Of a stretch of DNA of 11,722 bases, positions 6,558 through 11,722 are shown one piece after another. Position 1 is the stretch's first letter. Every line of letters starts with the position of its first letter. The notes below the pieces were generated by a model. It saw nothing but the letters and a program-made list of their open reading frames with translations. It was not told the origin of the DNA and did no database searches. The position numbers were made by a program, and so were the translations under genes. The DNA is taken from the NCBI GenBank assembly GCA_002371495.1, contig DFIX01000002.1, positions 33,207-44,928 of the forward strand, in the 5' to 3' direction. The DNA is from Eggerthellaceae bacterium UBA3686 (GTDB taxonomy: Bacteria; Actinomycetota; Coriobacteriia; Coriobacteriales; Eggerthellaceae).

Positions 6558-7661
6558 TTATTTCTTCCAGAGGGAAACCGAGAAGTGGTTGCCGCGGCCG
6601 TTCAGCCACTGCTGCAAATCAGCCTCGGAATACGGGCAGCCGGCGCCGCGCTTGGCACCCGTGCTGCTGTCGTTGGCGTAGAAGACGCCGTCGGCGTAAT
6701 GGTAGAAGACGATCCAGTGCCCGTAGGGGAACAGCCCCGGCACGGCGCTTCCGTCAGCGTAGTGCCAGACCGACCCGGAGCCCGACGACGTGACGACCAC
6801 GTGCCCTTGCTCGAGTTCGGAGCGCATCTGGTCGACCGTGTGGATATCGCCGACGATCTCCTCGATGCCGATCTGGTCGGAAAGGCCATACGAGGCCAGC
6901 CAGACGGCGCCCTTGTACGCGAGGCTCGTCGTGGAATCGCCCGCGAAACCCGGCCCCGACCAAACTGCGACGTTGTCGGTGAATCGGTTCTCGTGCAAAA
7001 GTGTGTTGACGCCGACGATGAAGGCCGTGGCGCCGCAGTTGTTGCCGACGCCTTGGCGCTGATGGTACTGCGCGCCGTCGGAGTGATCGGCATCCCAGTA
7101 TGCGTACTCGGCGTCGCTCACGGCCATGCGGGCATCACGCACCTCTTCGACGAGCTGCTCTTTCTTGGCCTGTAGGGCTGTCTTCACACCAGCAAGCTGC
7201 TCGCGCTTATCGTTCGTGGCGCGGATGGCCTCGGCATAGTAGCGCTGGATGCGCTGGTAGTAGTCGTAGGAGGTCAGAAGGTCATCGAAGCTTTCGGCTG
7301 AGAGCATGATATCGACCAGCCCGCCGTTGGGGTATTCCTTGTACAGCGTGACCGCTGTCTTTTCGAGCGAGCGCTCTTCGACGGCGAGGTCTTCCTCGAG
7401 GTCCTCGATGCGGGTCTCGACCTGTTCGAATTCCTTGATGGTCTGGTCCTGGGCCTGCAGCGCGTCTTCGTAGGCTATGACTGCGGCCTGGTAGTTAAGC
7501 TGAAGGTCGTCAAGCGTCTGGGCGTGTGCCGCCTGGGGCTGCAAAGCTGCGGCAATCAGCGCCAGAGCGAAGGCCAGCGCACAGGCCAGCGCGCAGATCG
7601 GCGCGGGCGCTGCACCCGCGTTAAACCAATTGGTATGGGTTGTCTCGTGCTTAAGTCGCAA
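6558..7661 (-). CDS. Secreted coiled-coil protein with C39-like cysteine peptidase domain
   Basis: The 367-residue protein begins with a long signal peptide (basic start, hydrophobic stretch at about 20-40, likely cut after AHA at 47). Residues 50-190 form a charged coiled coil; its section LYKEYPNGGLVDIMLSAESF and DYYQRIQRYYAEA resembles the hinge of PcsB/CwlO-type coiled coils that gate cell-wall hydrolases. The C-terminal domain has the papain-like layout of the peptidase C39 group: Q203-x5-C209 (QGVGNNCG), H315 (YGHWIVFY) and N330/D331 (YANDSS). A role in processing a surface peptide or the cell wall outside the membrane is inferred; the target is unknown. The start is a TTG at 7659-7661, with GGACGAGG upstream; there is no ATG before the signal peptide. 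It is transcribed divergently from tRNA-Ala. Confidence 0.8.
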   Translation of the reverse strand: MRLKHETTHTNWFNAGAAPAPICALACALAFALALIAAALQPQAAHAQTLDDLQLNYQAAVIAYEDALQAQDQTIKEFEQVETRIEDLEEDLAVEERSLEKTAVTLYKEYPNGGLVDIMLSAESFDDLLTSYDYYQRIQRYYAEAIRATNDKREQLAGVKTALQAKKEQLVEEVRDARMAVSDAEYAYWDADHSDGAQYHQRQGVGNNCGATAFIVGVNTLLHENRFTDNVAVWSGPGFAGDSTTSLAYKGAVWLASYGLSDQIGIEEIVGDIHTVDQMRSELEQGHVVVTSSGSGSVWHYADGSAVPGLFPYGHWIVFYHYADGVFYANDSSTGAKRGAGCPYSEADLQQWLNGRGNHFSVSLWKK

Positions 7662-7688
7662 TTTGAACCTCGTCCGTTCGTTGCGACC

Positions 7689-7731
7689 AGTATACCCATT
7701 GCCCGTGCGACCGCATCAAACAGCATCAAAC
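7689..7731 (-). promoter_or_regulatory. Promoter region of the secreted C39-like protein gene
   Basis: On the minus strand TATACT (7689-7694) is a good -10, giving a start near 7682 and a leader of about 20 nt. A -35 candidate, TTGATG (7714-7719), stands 19 bp upstream. It falls in one of two direct copies of GCATCAAAC (7713-7721 and 7723-7731 on plus), spaced exactly 10 bp, about one helical turn, which could be a regulator site. Confidence 0.5.
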
Positions 7732-7776
7732 CGCAACTTGTTTGTGAAGTCGTTTCCACATATCCGAAAAAACGTC

Positions 7777-7804
7777 TTGACCCCGTTTGCCGTTCTGCTA
7801 ATAT
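7777..7804 (+). promoter_or_regulatory. Promoter of tRNA-Ala
   Basis: TTGACC (7777-7782) and TAATAT (7799-7804) with a 16-bp spacer form a near-consensus sigma-70-type promoter. Transcription would start near 7811, ten bases before the mature tRNA. Confidence 0.75.
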
Positions 7805-7820
7805 AGTCAACGCACTTTTC

Positions 7821-7896
7821 GGGGCATTAGCTCAGCTGGGAGAGCGCATGGCTGGCAGCCATGAGGTCAGGGGTTCGATCCCCCTATGCTCCACCA
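7821..7896 (+). tRNA. tRNA-Ala (anticodon GGC)
   Basis: The 76-nt gene folds into a full cloverleaf. The acceptor arms GGGGCAT and ATGCTCC include one G-U pair; the D-arm is GCTC-AGCTGGGA-GAGC; the anticodon stem CATGG/CCATG encloses CTGGCAG with anticodon GGC; and the T-arm is AGGGG-TTCGATC-CCCCT. The discriminator is A and the 3' CCA is encoded. It reads GCC codons, the preferred alanine codon here. It has its own promoter and terminator. The 3' end lies next to unusual repeats and mobile-element genes, so it may serve as an integration target. Confidence 0.96.
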
Positions 7897-7904
7897 CGAA
7901 AACC

Positions 7905-7937
7905 GCAGGTCAGACGCGAGTTTGACCTGCTTTTTTT
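7905..7937 (+). terminator. Intrinsic terminator of tRNA-Ala
   Basis: GCAGGTCA (7905-7912) pairs with TGACCTGC (7923-7930) around a ten-base loop, followed directly by seven T residues (7931-7937). It lies eight bases after the tRNA CCA end. Confidence 0.9.
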
Positions 7938-7984
7938 GTAGTCAAAATGTAGTCAAGCACGTCTCTGACTACATTTTGACTACA
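7937..7984. repeat. Perfect 19-bp inverted repeat made of four TGTAGTCA units
   Basis: The left arm (7937-7955) is TGTAGTCA-AAA-TGTAGTCA and the right arm (7966-7984) is its exact reverse complement; ten bases separate them. Thus four copies of the same octamer occur, two in each direction, starting at the last T of the tRNA terminator. Short direct and inverted repeats at a tRNA 3' end are typical of arm-binding sites for tyrosine recombinases, so this may be an attachment region or its remnant. No integrase gene is in the window. Confidence 0.8.
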
Positions 7985-8028
7985 TCGCGTTCCAAAATCA
8001 ACTCCGTTTTTCCCGCTGAACGGTCCAT

Positions 8029-8157
8029 GGTTGCGCCGTGGCGCAGTGGAAAACCTCGAGGTTGCGCACTGGCGCAGATTAGGTTGCGGCACGCCGCAAG
8101 CGCAGGTTGCGCTGGAGCGCAGGCAAACTGGCTAGAATCTGCGCTGTGCCGCAACCG
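8029..8157. repeat. Array of short stem-loops, consensus GGTTGCG-S-N4-S-CGCA
   Basis: Four direct units begin at 8029, 8060, 8082 and 8105. Each is a five- or six-bp stem with a four-base loop: TGCGC/GCGCA with loops CGTG, ACTG and TGGA, and TTGCGG/CCGCAA with loop CACG. The third unit shows a compensatory C-G to G-C change. A fifth unit lies inverted at 8140-8156 (GGTTGCGGCAC on minus) and can pair perfectly over 11 bp with unit 3; GCGCAGATT after unit 2 can also pair with AATCTGCGC at 8136-8144. Spacings of 31, 22 and 23 bp are near whole helical turns. No ORF explains it. It could be a structured RNA, an operator array or a repeat-element cluster. Confidence 0.7.
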
Positions 8158-8217
8158 TTATTAAAGAGAAAAGATAATTAAAAATTCCAAGAGTAGCGAA
8201 TCGTGCGGATAAGTAAC
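8158..8217. other. AT-rich segment at the 3' side of the IS1595-like fragment
   Basis: This stretch is strikingly A/T-rich in a GC-rich neighbourhood. It should contain the 3' end of the insertion sequence, but I could not identify a terminal inverted repeat or a target-site duplication. Confidence 0.4.
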
Positions 8218-8847
8218 CTATCGGGAGCTGCGGTAATGCGCGTCGGACATGAGCAAATGGCGAAGGACCCTTTCCGTTTTCGGCCATTTCTCCTCGTCTC
8301 GGCGAACGCGGAAGAGGTACACGAACCAGTTCAGGTAGGACTGGAGGTTGGCCTTCTTCATGCCCGGGAACCTGAACAGGTAGCGCCTGAGCCAAGAGCA
8401 AAGGTTGTTCACCAGCTCCATGGCCTCCAGGTATGTCGGGTCTCTCGCGTCCGCCCTGAACGCCTCGTCAGTGCATTTCGCCGCCTTGACGAGCGCCGCG
8501 TGGGATTTCTCCTTGTCGTGGACAATCACCGAACCGGGGGCTATGTGCGAGAGCAGCGCGTCCTTGATGCGCTTGGACGAAGGCTTGCCGTGGCCGCAGA
8601 CCACGACCACTGCGTTCTTGAACGCATCGATTGCGACGGCGATGCAGATCTTGTTCTTGGACAGGCCCCTCTTCTGGACGAAATCGGCGCCGCGCACGAT
8701 GTCGGAGTCGGTCAGGTAGAGCTCGTCGATCCAGACGCGCCCGCTCAGCTTGAGCCGTTCCTGGTATCCGTCGACCGTGGCGAACACCCGACGGCGCCAT
8801 TCGAACGCGGTCGTGTGCGCGACCTCGCACACCTCGGCGATGAGGTC
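8218..8847 (-). pseudogene. IS1595-like transposase, C-terminal (DDE) fragment
   Basis: The 209-residue reading (in frame back to GAC at 8845-8847) begins DLIAEVCEVAHTTAFEWRRR, the helix-turn-helix-like segment that follows the zinc ribbon in IS1595/ISXO2-type transposases. The DDE-type catalytic domain follows: WIDELYL (first Asp), VIVHDKEKSH (second Asp), then the VNNLCSWLRRYLFRF and QSYLNWFVYLFR block near the end. The N-terminal zinc ribbon is missing from this strand and lies on the plus strand at 8892-9086, so no intact transposase is made. A GTG at 8830-8832 could start a shorter product but would lack DNA binding. The catalytic residues look undamaged, implying a recent break. Confidence 0.85.
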
Positions 8848-8891
8848 GATCGGAGCGTTGTACGGAGTCGGGCGACGAGACGGCCCGTTAC

Positions 8892-9086
8892 ATGGAATGC
8901 CCGCGATGCGGCTCCGACCACGTCGTCAAGCGCGGGCTGGACGGCCGAGGCGAGCAGCGTTTCCTGTGCCGCCGCTGCTCGAGGACCTTCACGGCGAGGA
9001 CCAACCGCGTGTTCGCGACGACGAAGCTCGACCGCGCGACCTGGATGAAGTTCGCCGAATGCCACGTCGACGTGCTGACCCTGCGG
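8892..9086 (+). pseudogene. IS1595-like transposase, N-terminal zinc-ribbon fragment (inverted)
   Basis: Residues 1-65 read MECPRCGSDHVV... with zinc cysteines C3, C6, C26 and C29 and continue through FAECHVDVLTLR, exactly the N-terminal part of an IS1595-type transposase. After the CGG codon at 9084-9086 the frame stays open to 9509 but the sequence no longer looks like a transposase (Gly/Pro/Arg and low-complexity reading antisense to the EamA gene). Joining LTLR here to DLIAEVCEVA at 8847 on minus gives the spacing expected in the family, with nothing missing. The fragment therefore appears to be the flipped 5' part of the same gene, or a second copy in opposite orientation. Reconstructed length is about 274 residues. 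Confidence 0.8.
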
Positions 9087-9183
9087 GGTGCGGAAACGCA
9101 AGGGGGGCGCCCGGTTTCCCAAATCAGCAAAGTGTGGTTGCCGTTGATGTCCGCAACGCCCTGGGTGTTGGTGGTGAACCTTA

Positions 9184-9218
9184 ACCGACACTTTGGGGAG
9201 TCTCCCCAAAGTGTCGGT
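9184..9218. repeat. Perfect 17-bp palindrome
   Basis: ACCGACACTTTGGGGAG (9184-9200) and its exact reverse complement (9202-9218) are separated by one T. There is no U-run, so a terminator is unlikely. The near-zero spacer suggests two terminal inverted repeats lying tip to tip, as left by insertion-sequence junctions, or a strong protein-binding palindrome. Confidence 0.75.
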
Positions 9219-9273
9219 AATGCAATGATCGAGCCAATCGAAGGGGTGAAAACTAACCCGATCCGATTGCTGT

Positions 9274-9308
9274 TCGCAGCTCGCATGCTGATCGCAGCTC
9301 GCATGCTG
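9274..9308. repeat. Two tandem copies of a 17-nt sequence
   Basis: TCGCAGCTCGCATGCTG occurs at 9274-9290 and again at 9292-9308, a period of 18 bases. It lies about 30 bases after the stop of the minus-strand transporter gene. Confidence 0.7.
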
Positions 9309-9337
9309 GGGCGACCCTATGCATTTCGCGAGGGGGA

Positions 9338-10207
9338 TTACGCGAAGGCGGTCATCGCAACGGTGCCGACCACGATGAGCAAGAGGCCGAGGGAAGTCTT
9401 GCGGGATAGCCGCTCGCCTAGGACGAGCCATGCGAACGCGATCGAGGCGACGATCGAGAGCTTGTCGACCTGCACCACCACGCTCACCACCCCCGTTTGC
9501 AGCGCGTAGTAGTAGCATAGCCATGACGCCCCGGTCGCCAGGCCGCTCAGTGCGAGGAAGGCGAGCTCGCGGCGCTCGATGCCCCGGACGAGCCCGAGCT
9601 TACCCTTCCAAGCGACGATGCCCCACGATGCCGCGAGGACGACGCAGGTGCGGATGGCGGTGCCCAGGCTCGACTCCACACCGTCGATCCCCACCTTTCC
9701 CAGGATCGCCGTGAGCGCGGCGAACAGCGCGGCGAGCACGGCGTAGGCGAGCCAGCCGAGGCCGCCGTCCCGCGGGGGGCGTACGTCCTTCCGCTCGATC
9801 ATCATGAGCGTGCCGACCAGGATGACGGCAATGGCCGCGAGCTTCACCCCGAGGTTTGCCGTCTCGCCGAACAGCGCGATCGCCAGAAGCGACGCAAGCA
9901 CCGCGCTCGACTTGTCGATAGGCACCACCTTGTTCACGTCGCCCAGCGAAAGCGCCTTGAAGTAGCAGATCCACGACCCACCGGTGGCAAGCCCCGACAA
10001 GACGAGGAACAGCCAGGTGCGCGGTTGGATTTCGCCGATGGCGCCGAGCGGCCCGACGCACGCCGCGACGACCCACGCAAGGACGAGCACGACGCAGGTC
10101 CGCATGGCCGTCGCTACGTCGGAGTCGGTCGTCTGGACGCCGAGCTTGCCGAGAATCGCCACGAGTCCTGCGAACAGCGCAGAGCCGCATGCCGCAATCA
10201 CCCACAT
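9338..10207 (-). CDS. EamA/DMT-superfamily transporter
   Basis: The 289-residue protein has about ten membrane helices in two EamA repeats that are clearly homologous to each other: ALFAGLVAILGKLG with ALFAALTAILGKVG, MRTCVVLVLAW with IRTCVVLAASW, and LSGLATGGSWICYFKAL with LSGLATGASWLCYYYAL. VDKLSIV and IDKSSAV repeat as well. DMT proteins export or import small metabolites; the substrate cannot be told here. The ATG at 10205-10207 starts at MWVIAACGSALFAG, the usual EamA N terminus, with GGAAGGCGG nine bases upstream. A TTG 15 codons earlier (10252) is less likely because the added residues span the GGAGG ribosome-site region. A TACAAT box lies on minus at 10255-10260. It sits between insertion sequences and may be cargo of an island. 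Confidence 0.88.
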   Translation of the reverse strand: MWVIAACGSALFAGLVAILGKLGVQTTDSDVATAMRTCVVLVLAWVVAACVGPLGAIGEIQPRTWLFLVLSGLATGGSWICYFKALSLGDVNKVVPIDKSSAVLASLLAIALFGETANLGVKLAAIAVILVGTLMMIERKDVRPPRDGGLGWLAYAVLAALFAALTAILGKVGIDGVESSLGTAIRTCVVLAASWGIVAWKGKLGLVRGIERRELAFLALSGLATGASWLCYYYALQTGVVSVVVQVDKLSIVASIAFAWLVLGERLSRKTSLGLLLIVVGTVAMTAFA

Positions 10208-10329
10208 CAAGCGATGCCGCCTTCCTCCTTCGAACGAAATAATATGCTGCAAGCATTGTAATCATGCGATGGCACCGCAGCCAGTGGAGCTAGTGCGACT
10301 GCAAGGTGTCGGGCCGTATCCAAAGTGGG

Positions 10330-10560
10330 TTACTGTTCACACCCAACATCTTGGGGCGACTCGTCGTCGTCCCAGACCAGACGCGGCTTCTTCTTGGCGT
10401 AGGCGGCCTTGAGGTAGGGGATCTGGTCCTCCTCGACGCGGCCGATGTAGGCGACGGTCGTCTGGACCACCTTGCCCTTGACGCGGTCGCTGCGCATGAT
10501 CGAGGCCGTGTAGGTCATCTCGCCGTGCTTGTCGCGCCTCTTGTTTATCTTGACGAACAT
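10330..10560 (-). CDS. Small protein resembling the N-terminal domain of IS1634-type transposases
   Basis: The 76-residue basic protein starts MFVKINKRRDKHGEMTYTAS and continues RVKGKVVQTTVAYIGRVEE. This matches in style the N-terminal domain of IS1634/IS4-like DDE transposases (MxVRxxxxKxKxGxxxxYxxLVESxRxxGKxRQRxVxxLGxxEE). It stops at TAA after an acidic tail, DDDESPQDVGCEQ, without any catalytic domain. The gene is well equipped: -35 TTGCCA and -10 TAATAT with a 17-bp spacer, and GAGGAGG just before the ATG. It may be a truncated transposase remnant or a stand-alone regulatory or accessory protein of the neighbouring IS66-like element, from which it is divergently transcribed. Confidence 0.7.
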   Translation of the reverse strand: MFVKINKRRDKHGEMTYTASIMRSDRVKGKVVQTTVAYIGRVEEDQIPYLKAAYAKKKPRLVWDDDESPQDVGCEQ

Positions 10561-10589
10561 GGCCTGCGACCTCCTCGAATAGTCCCAAT

Positions 10590-10618
10590 ATATTACACAC
10601 GTTTACAGGTGTTGGCAA
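10590..10618 (-). promoter_or_regulatory. Near-consensus promoter of the 76-residue protein
   Basis: On the minus strand TTGCCA (10613-10618) and TAATAT (10590-10595) are separated by exactly 17 bp, giving a start near 10583 and a leader of about 23 nt with GAGGAGG before the ATG. Confidence 0.75.
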
Positions 10619-10630
10619 GGCGTTACGTAG

Positions 10631-10636
10631 TATAAT
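10631..10636 (+). promoter_or_regulatory. Candidate -10 of the IS66-like transposase
   Basis: A perfect TATAAT lies 33 bases before the proposed TTG start. TTGGCA (10612-10617) is too close (13 bp) to be its -35 and overlaps the -35 of the divergent minus-strand promoter, so the two promoters may compete. Confidence 0.4.
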
Positions 10637-10668
10637 TGGTACACACTCCCAAAACGGCGGGGGCCGGC

Positions 10669-11722
10669 TTGCCAAGACCCGACTACAGGATACCACCGCG
10701 CCGCGAGCGCGAGCTCTCCAAGCAGGTCAGGGACCTGCGGGAAAGGCTCGACTCGCTATCCAGGGACCCCTCCGCCGAGCTCGAGATCGGCCGCCTCGAA
10801 GGCATCGTCGCGCAGCGCGAATCGGCCATCGCGGGGCTGGAATCCCAGCTGGCCGCCGAGCGCGACAGGACGGCGCGGCTGCGCGGCGAGCTGGCCGGCT
10901 CCAGGGCGAAGCGCAGGGAGCTGGAGCTCGAGGTCAGGCAGCTGAAGTGCGACGTAGGCAACGAGCAGGCGCGCACCAGGTCGGCGCAATCCAGATACGA
11001 GAGGATGGCCTCCAGCCACGCCCGGCTTCTCGAGGAGAACGGGTCGCTCAAGGAGCGCAACGCCGACCTGGAAGCCGAGGTCGCGCGCAAGGACGCGCTG
11101 ATAGAGCACCTGAACGCGCGGCTGTCGAGGGGCCCGGAAAACTCGTCGCTGCCGCCGTCGTCCGAGCCGAACAGGAAGCGCATCCCCAACTCGCGCGAGA
11201 AATCGGGGCGGAAGCCCGGCGGCCAGCCGCGCCATCCCGGCCACGGCCGGCGCATGCCCGAGCCCGACGCCGAGGTGCTCCTCGGGCCGGAATCCGAACG
11301 CTGCCCGCGTTGCGGCTGCGGCATGGCGCCGACCGGCGACGCGCACGAGCACCGCGTCACCGACATCGAGGTGCGCACGCGCACCACCGCCTACGTGTCC
11401 AGCGAGCGCCGCTGCCCATGCTGCGGGAAGACGGTCTGGGACCCGTTCCCGAGGGGCGCCGAGAACGAGGCGAACTACGGCCCCGGGATAAAGTCGTGGA
11501 TCGCGTACCTGGTCGGCGCCTGCAACGTCTCCGGCGCCAACGCGCGCGGCTTCCTCAACGCGGTCACCGGCGGCGAGGTGGACGTCTCGGCCGGCAGCGT
11601 GCCGAACTTCATGCGCCAGTTCGCCAAGCTCGGGGAAGGCGACCTGCAAGCCGCCTTCGACTCGGTCGCCACCGCGCCCGTCATCGGCTCGGACGCCACG
11701 TTCACGCGCTCGGAGGGCCACC
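10669..11722 (+). CDS. IS66-like family transposase, 5' part (cut by window edge)
   Basis: An uninterrupted frame of 351 codons runs from TTG 10669 off the right edge. Residues 10-140 are a long Arg/Glu/Leu-rich coiled coil. Then comes a conserved SSLPPSSEPNRKR and GRKPGGQPRHPGHGR block typical of IS66 TnpC, and a zinc-binding part with CPRCGCG (C212, C215, C217) and CPCC (C249, C251, C252). YGPGIKSWIAYLVGACNVSG and the transposase core follow, ending at VIGSDATFTRSEGH, where D342 is the likely first catalytic Asp. GGCGGGGG lies a few bases before the TTG; another TTG at 10636 is possible, and a TAA at 10633 closes the frame upstream. No tnpA/tnpB genes precede it in the window, as in ISBst12-type members. 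Confidence 0.85.
   Translation, partial: MPRPDYRIPPRRERELSKQVRDLRERLDSLSRDPSAELEIGRLEGIVAQRESAIAGLESQLAAERDRTARLRGELAGSRAKRRELELEVRQLKCDVGNEQARTRSAQSRYERMASSHARLLEENGSLKERNADLEAEVARKDALIEHLNARLSRGPENSSLPPSSEPNRKRIPNSREKSGRKPGGQPRHPGHGRRMPEPDAEVLLGPESERCPRCGCGMAPTGDAHEHRVTDIEVRTRTTAYVSSERRCPCCGKTVWDPFPRGAENEANYGPGIKSWIAYLVGACNVSGANARGFLNAVTGGEVDVSAGSVPNFMRQFAKLGEGDLQAAFDSVATAPVIGSDATFTRSEGH

Larger units (their letters stand above)
9087..9337. other. Gene-free stretch between the IS fragment and the transporter
   Basis: No credible gene is seen; the open frames on either strand have no recognisable domain and no ribosome site. It holds a perfect 17-bp palindrome (9184-9218) and an 18-bp tandem duplication (9274-9308), and probably the outer end of the broken insertion sequence. 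Confidence 0.5.

Noticed and set aside
6585..7175. 196-residue plus-strand open frame
   Set aside because: Antisense to the secreted C39-like protein, whose signal peptide, coiled coil and catalytic motifs are all coherent.
7524..7925. Plus-strand open frame running through tRNA-Ala
   Set aside because: It overlaps the tRNA, its promoter and its terminator, and has no recognisable domain.
8029..8157. CRISPR array
   Set aside because: Repeat units are too short (about 17 nt), spacing is irregular (31, 22, 23), spacers are only 4-14 nt, one unit is inverted, and no cas gene is in the window.
8203..9048. 281-residue plus-strand open frame
   Set aside because: Antisense to the transposase C-terminal fragment and out of frame with the N-terminal fragment.
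9087..9509. Continuation of the zinc-ribbon frame to residue 205
   Set aside because: After residue 65 the reading is not transposase-like and becomes antisense to the EamA gene; it is a chance open frame downstream of the break.
8745..9524. Minus-strand open frames of 259 and 138 residues across the IS fragment and gap
   Set aside because: They run antisense to the zinc-ribbon fragment and through the palindrome; neither shows a domain or ribosome site.
10683..11721. Minus-strand open frames opposite the IS66-like transposase
   Set aside because: Ser/Arg-rich shadows; the plus strand has a continuous IS66-type reading with coiled coil, zinc cysteines and catalytic Asp.

Overview
The window reads as a chromosomal piece of a high-GC actinobacterium. 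Gene content and style (GC-rich codons, ATG starts with AGAGGAG/AAGGGAGG-type ribosome sites, ispF next to cysS, a stand-alone U32 protein, many GC-rich insertion sequences) suggest Coriobacteriia, probably Eggerthellaceae. That placement is inference, since no rRNA is present.

Bases 1-7900 look like core chromosome. They carry ispF (isoprenoid synthesis), cysS (cysteinyl-tRNA synthetase), a U32-family protein probably involved in RNA hydroxylation, a CDF metal exporter, a zinc-ribbon/CD225-like small membrane protein, a small unrecognised cytosolic protein, a secreted coiled-coil plus C39-like cysteine-peptidase protein on the minus strand, and a tRNA-Ala(GGC) with its own promoter and terminator. 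The gaps hold several palindromic elements: a 26-bp inverted repeat with a 9-nt tandem expansion after ispF, a twin GGGACAGACCC-type hairpin after the zinc-ribbon gene, and ordinary terminators.

From about 7937 to the right end the window looks accessory. Directly after the tRNA-Ala terminator stand four copies of TGTAGTCA in a perfect 19-bp inverted repeat, then four short stem-loops sharing GGTTGCG(S)N4(S)CGCA plus a fifth inverted copy. Next is an IS1595-like transposase broken into two convergently informative halves: the C-terminal half on minus and the zinc-ribbon N-terminal half on plus. Flipping about 239 bp would restore one uninterrupted protein. Then come a perfect 17-bp palindrome, an EamA-family transporter, a small IS1634-like N-terminal-domain protein with a very good promoter, and, divergent from it, the start of an IS66-like transposase that runs off the right edge.

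I found no complete new defence or biosynthetic system. The best leads are the inverted transposase segment, the stem-loop array, the tRNA-side TGTAGTCA repeats (a possible integrase attachment region), and the secreted PcsB-like coiled coil joined to a C39-like peptidase.
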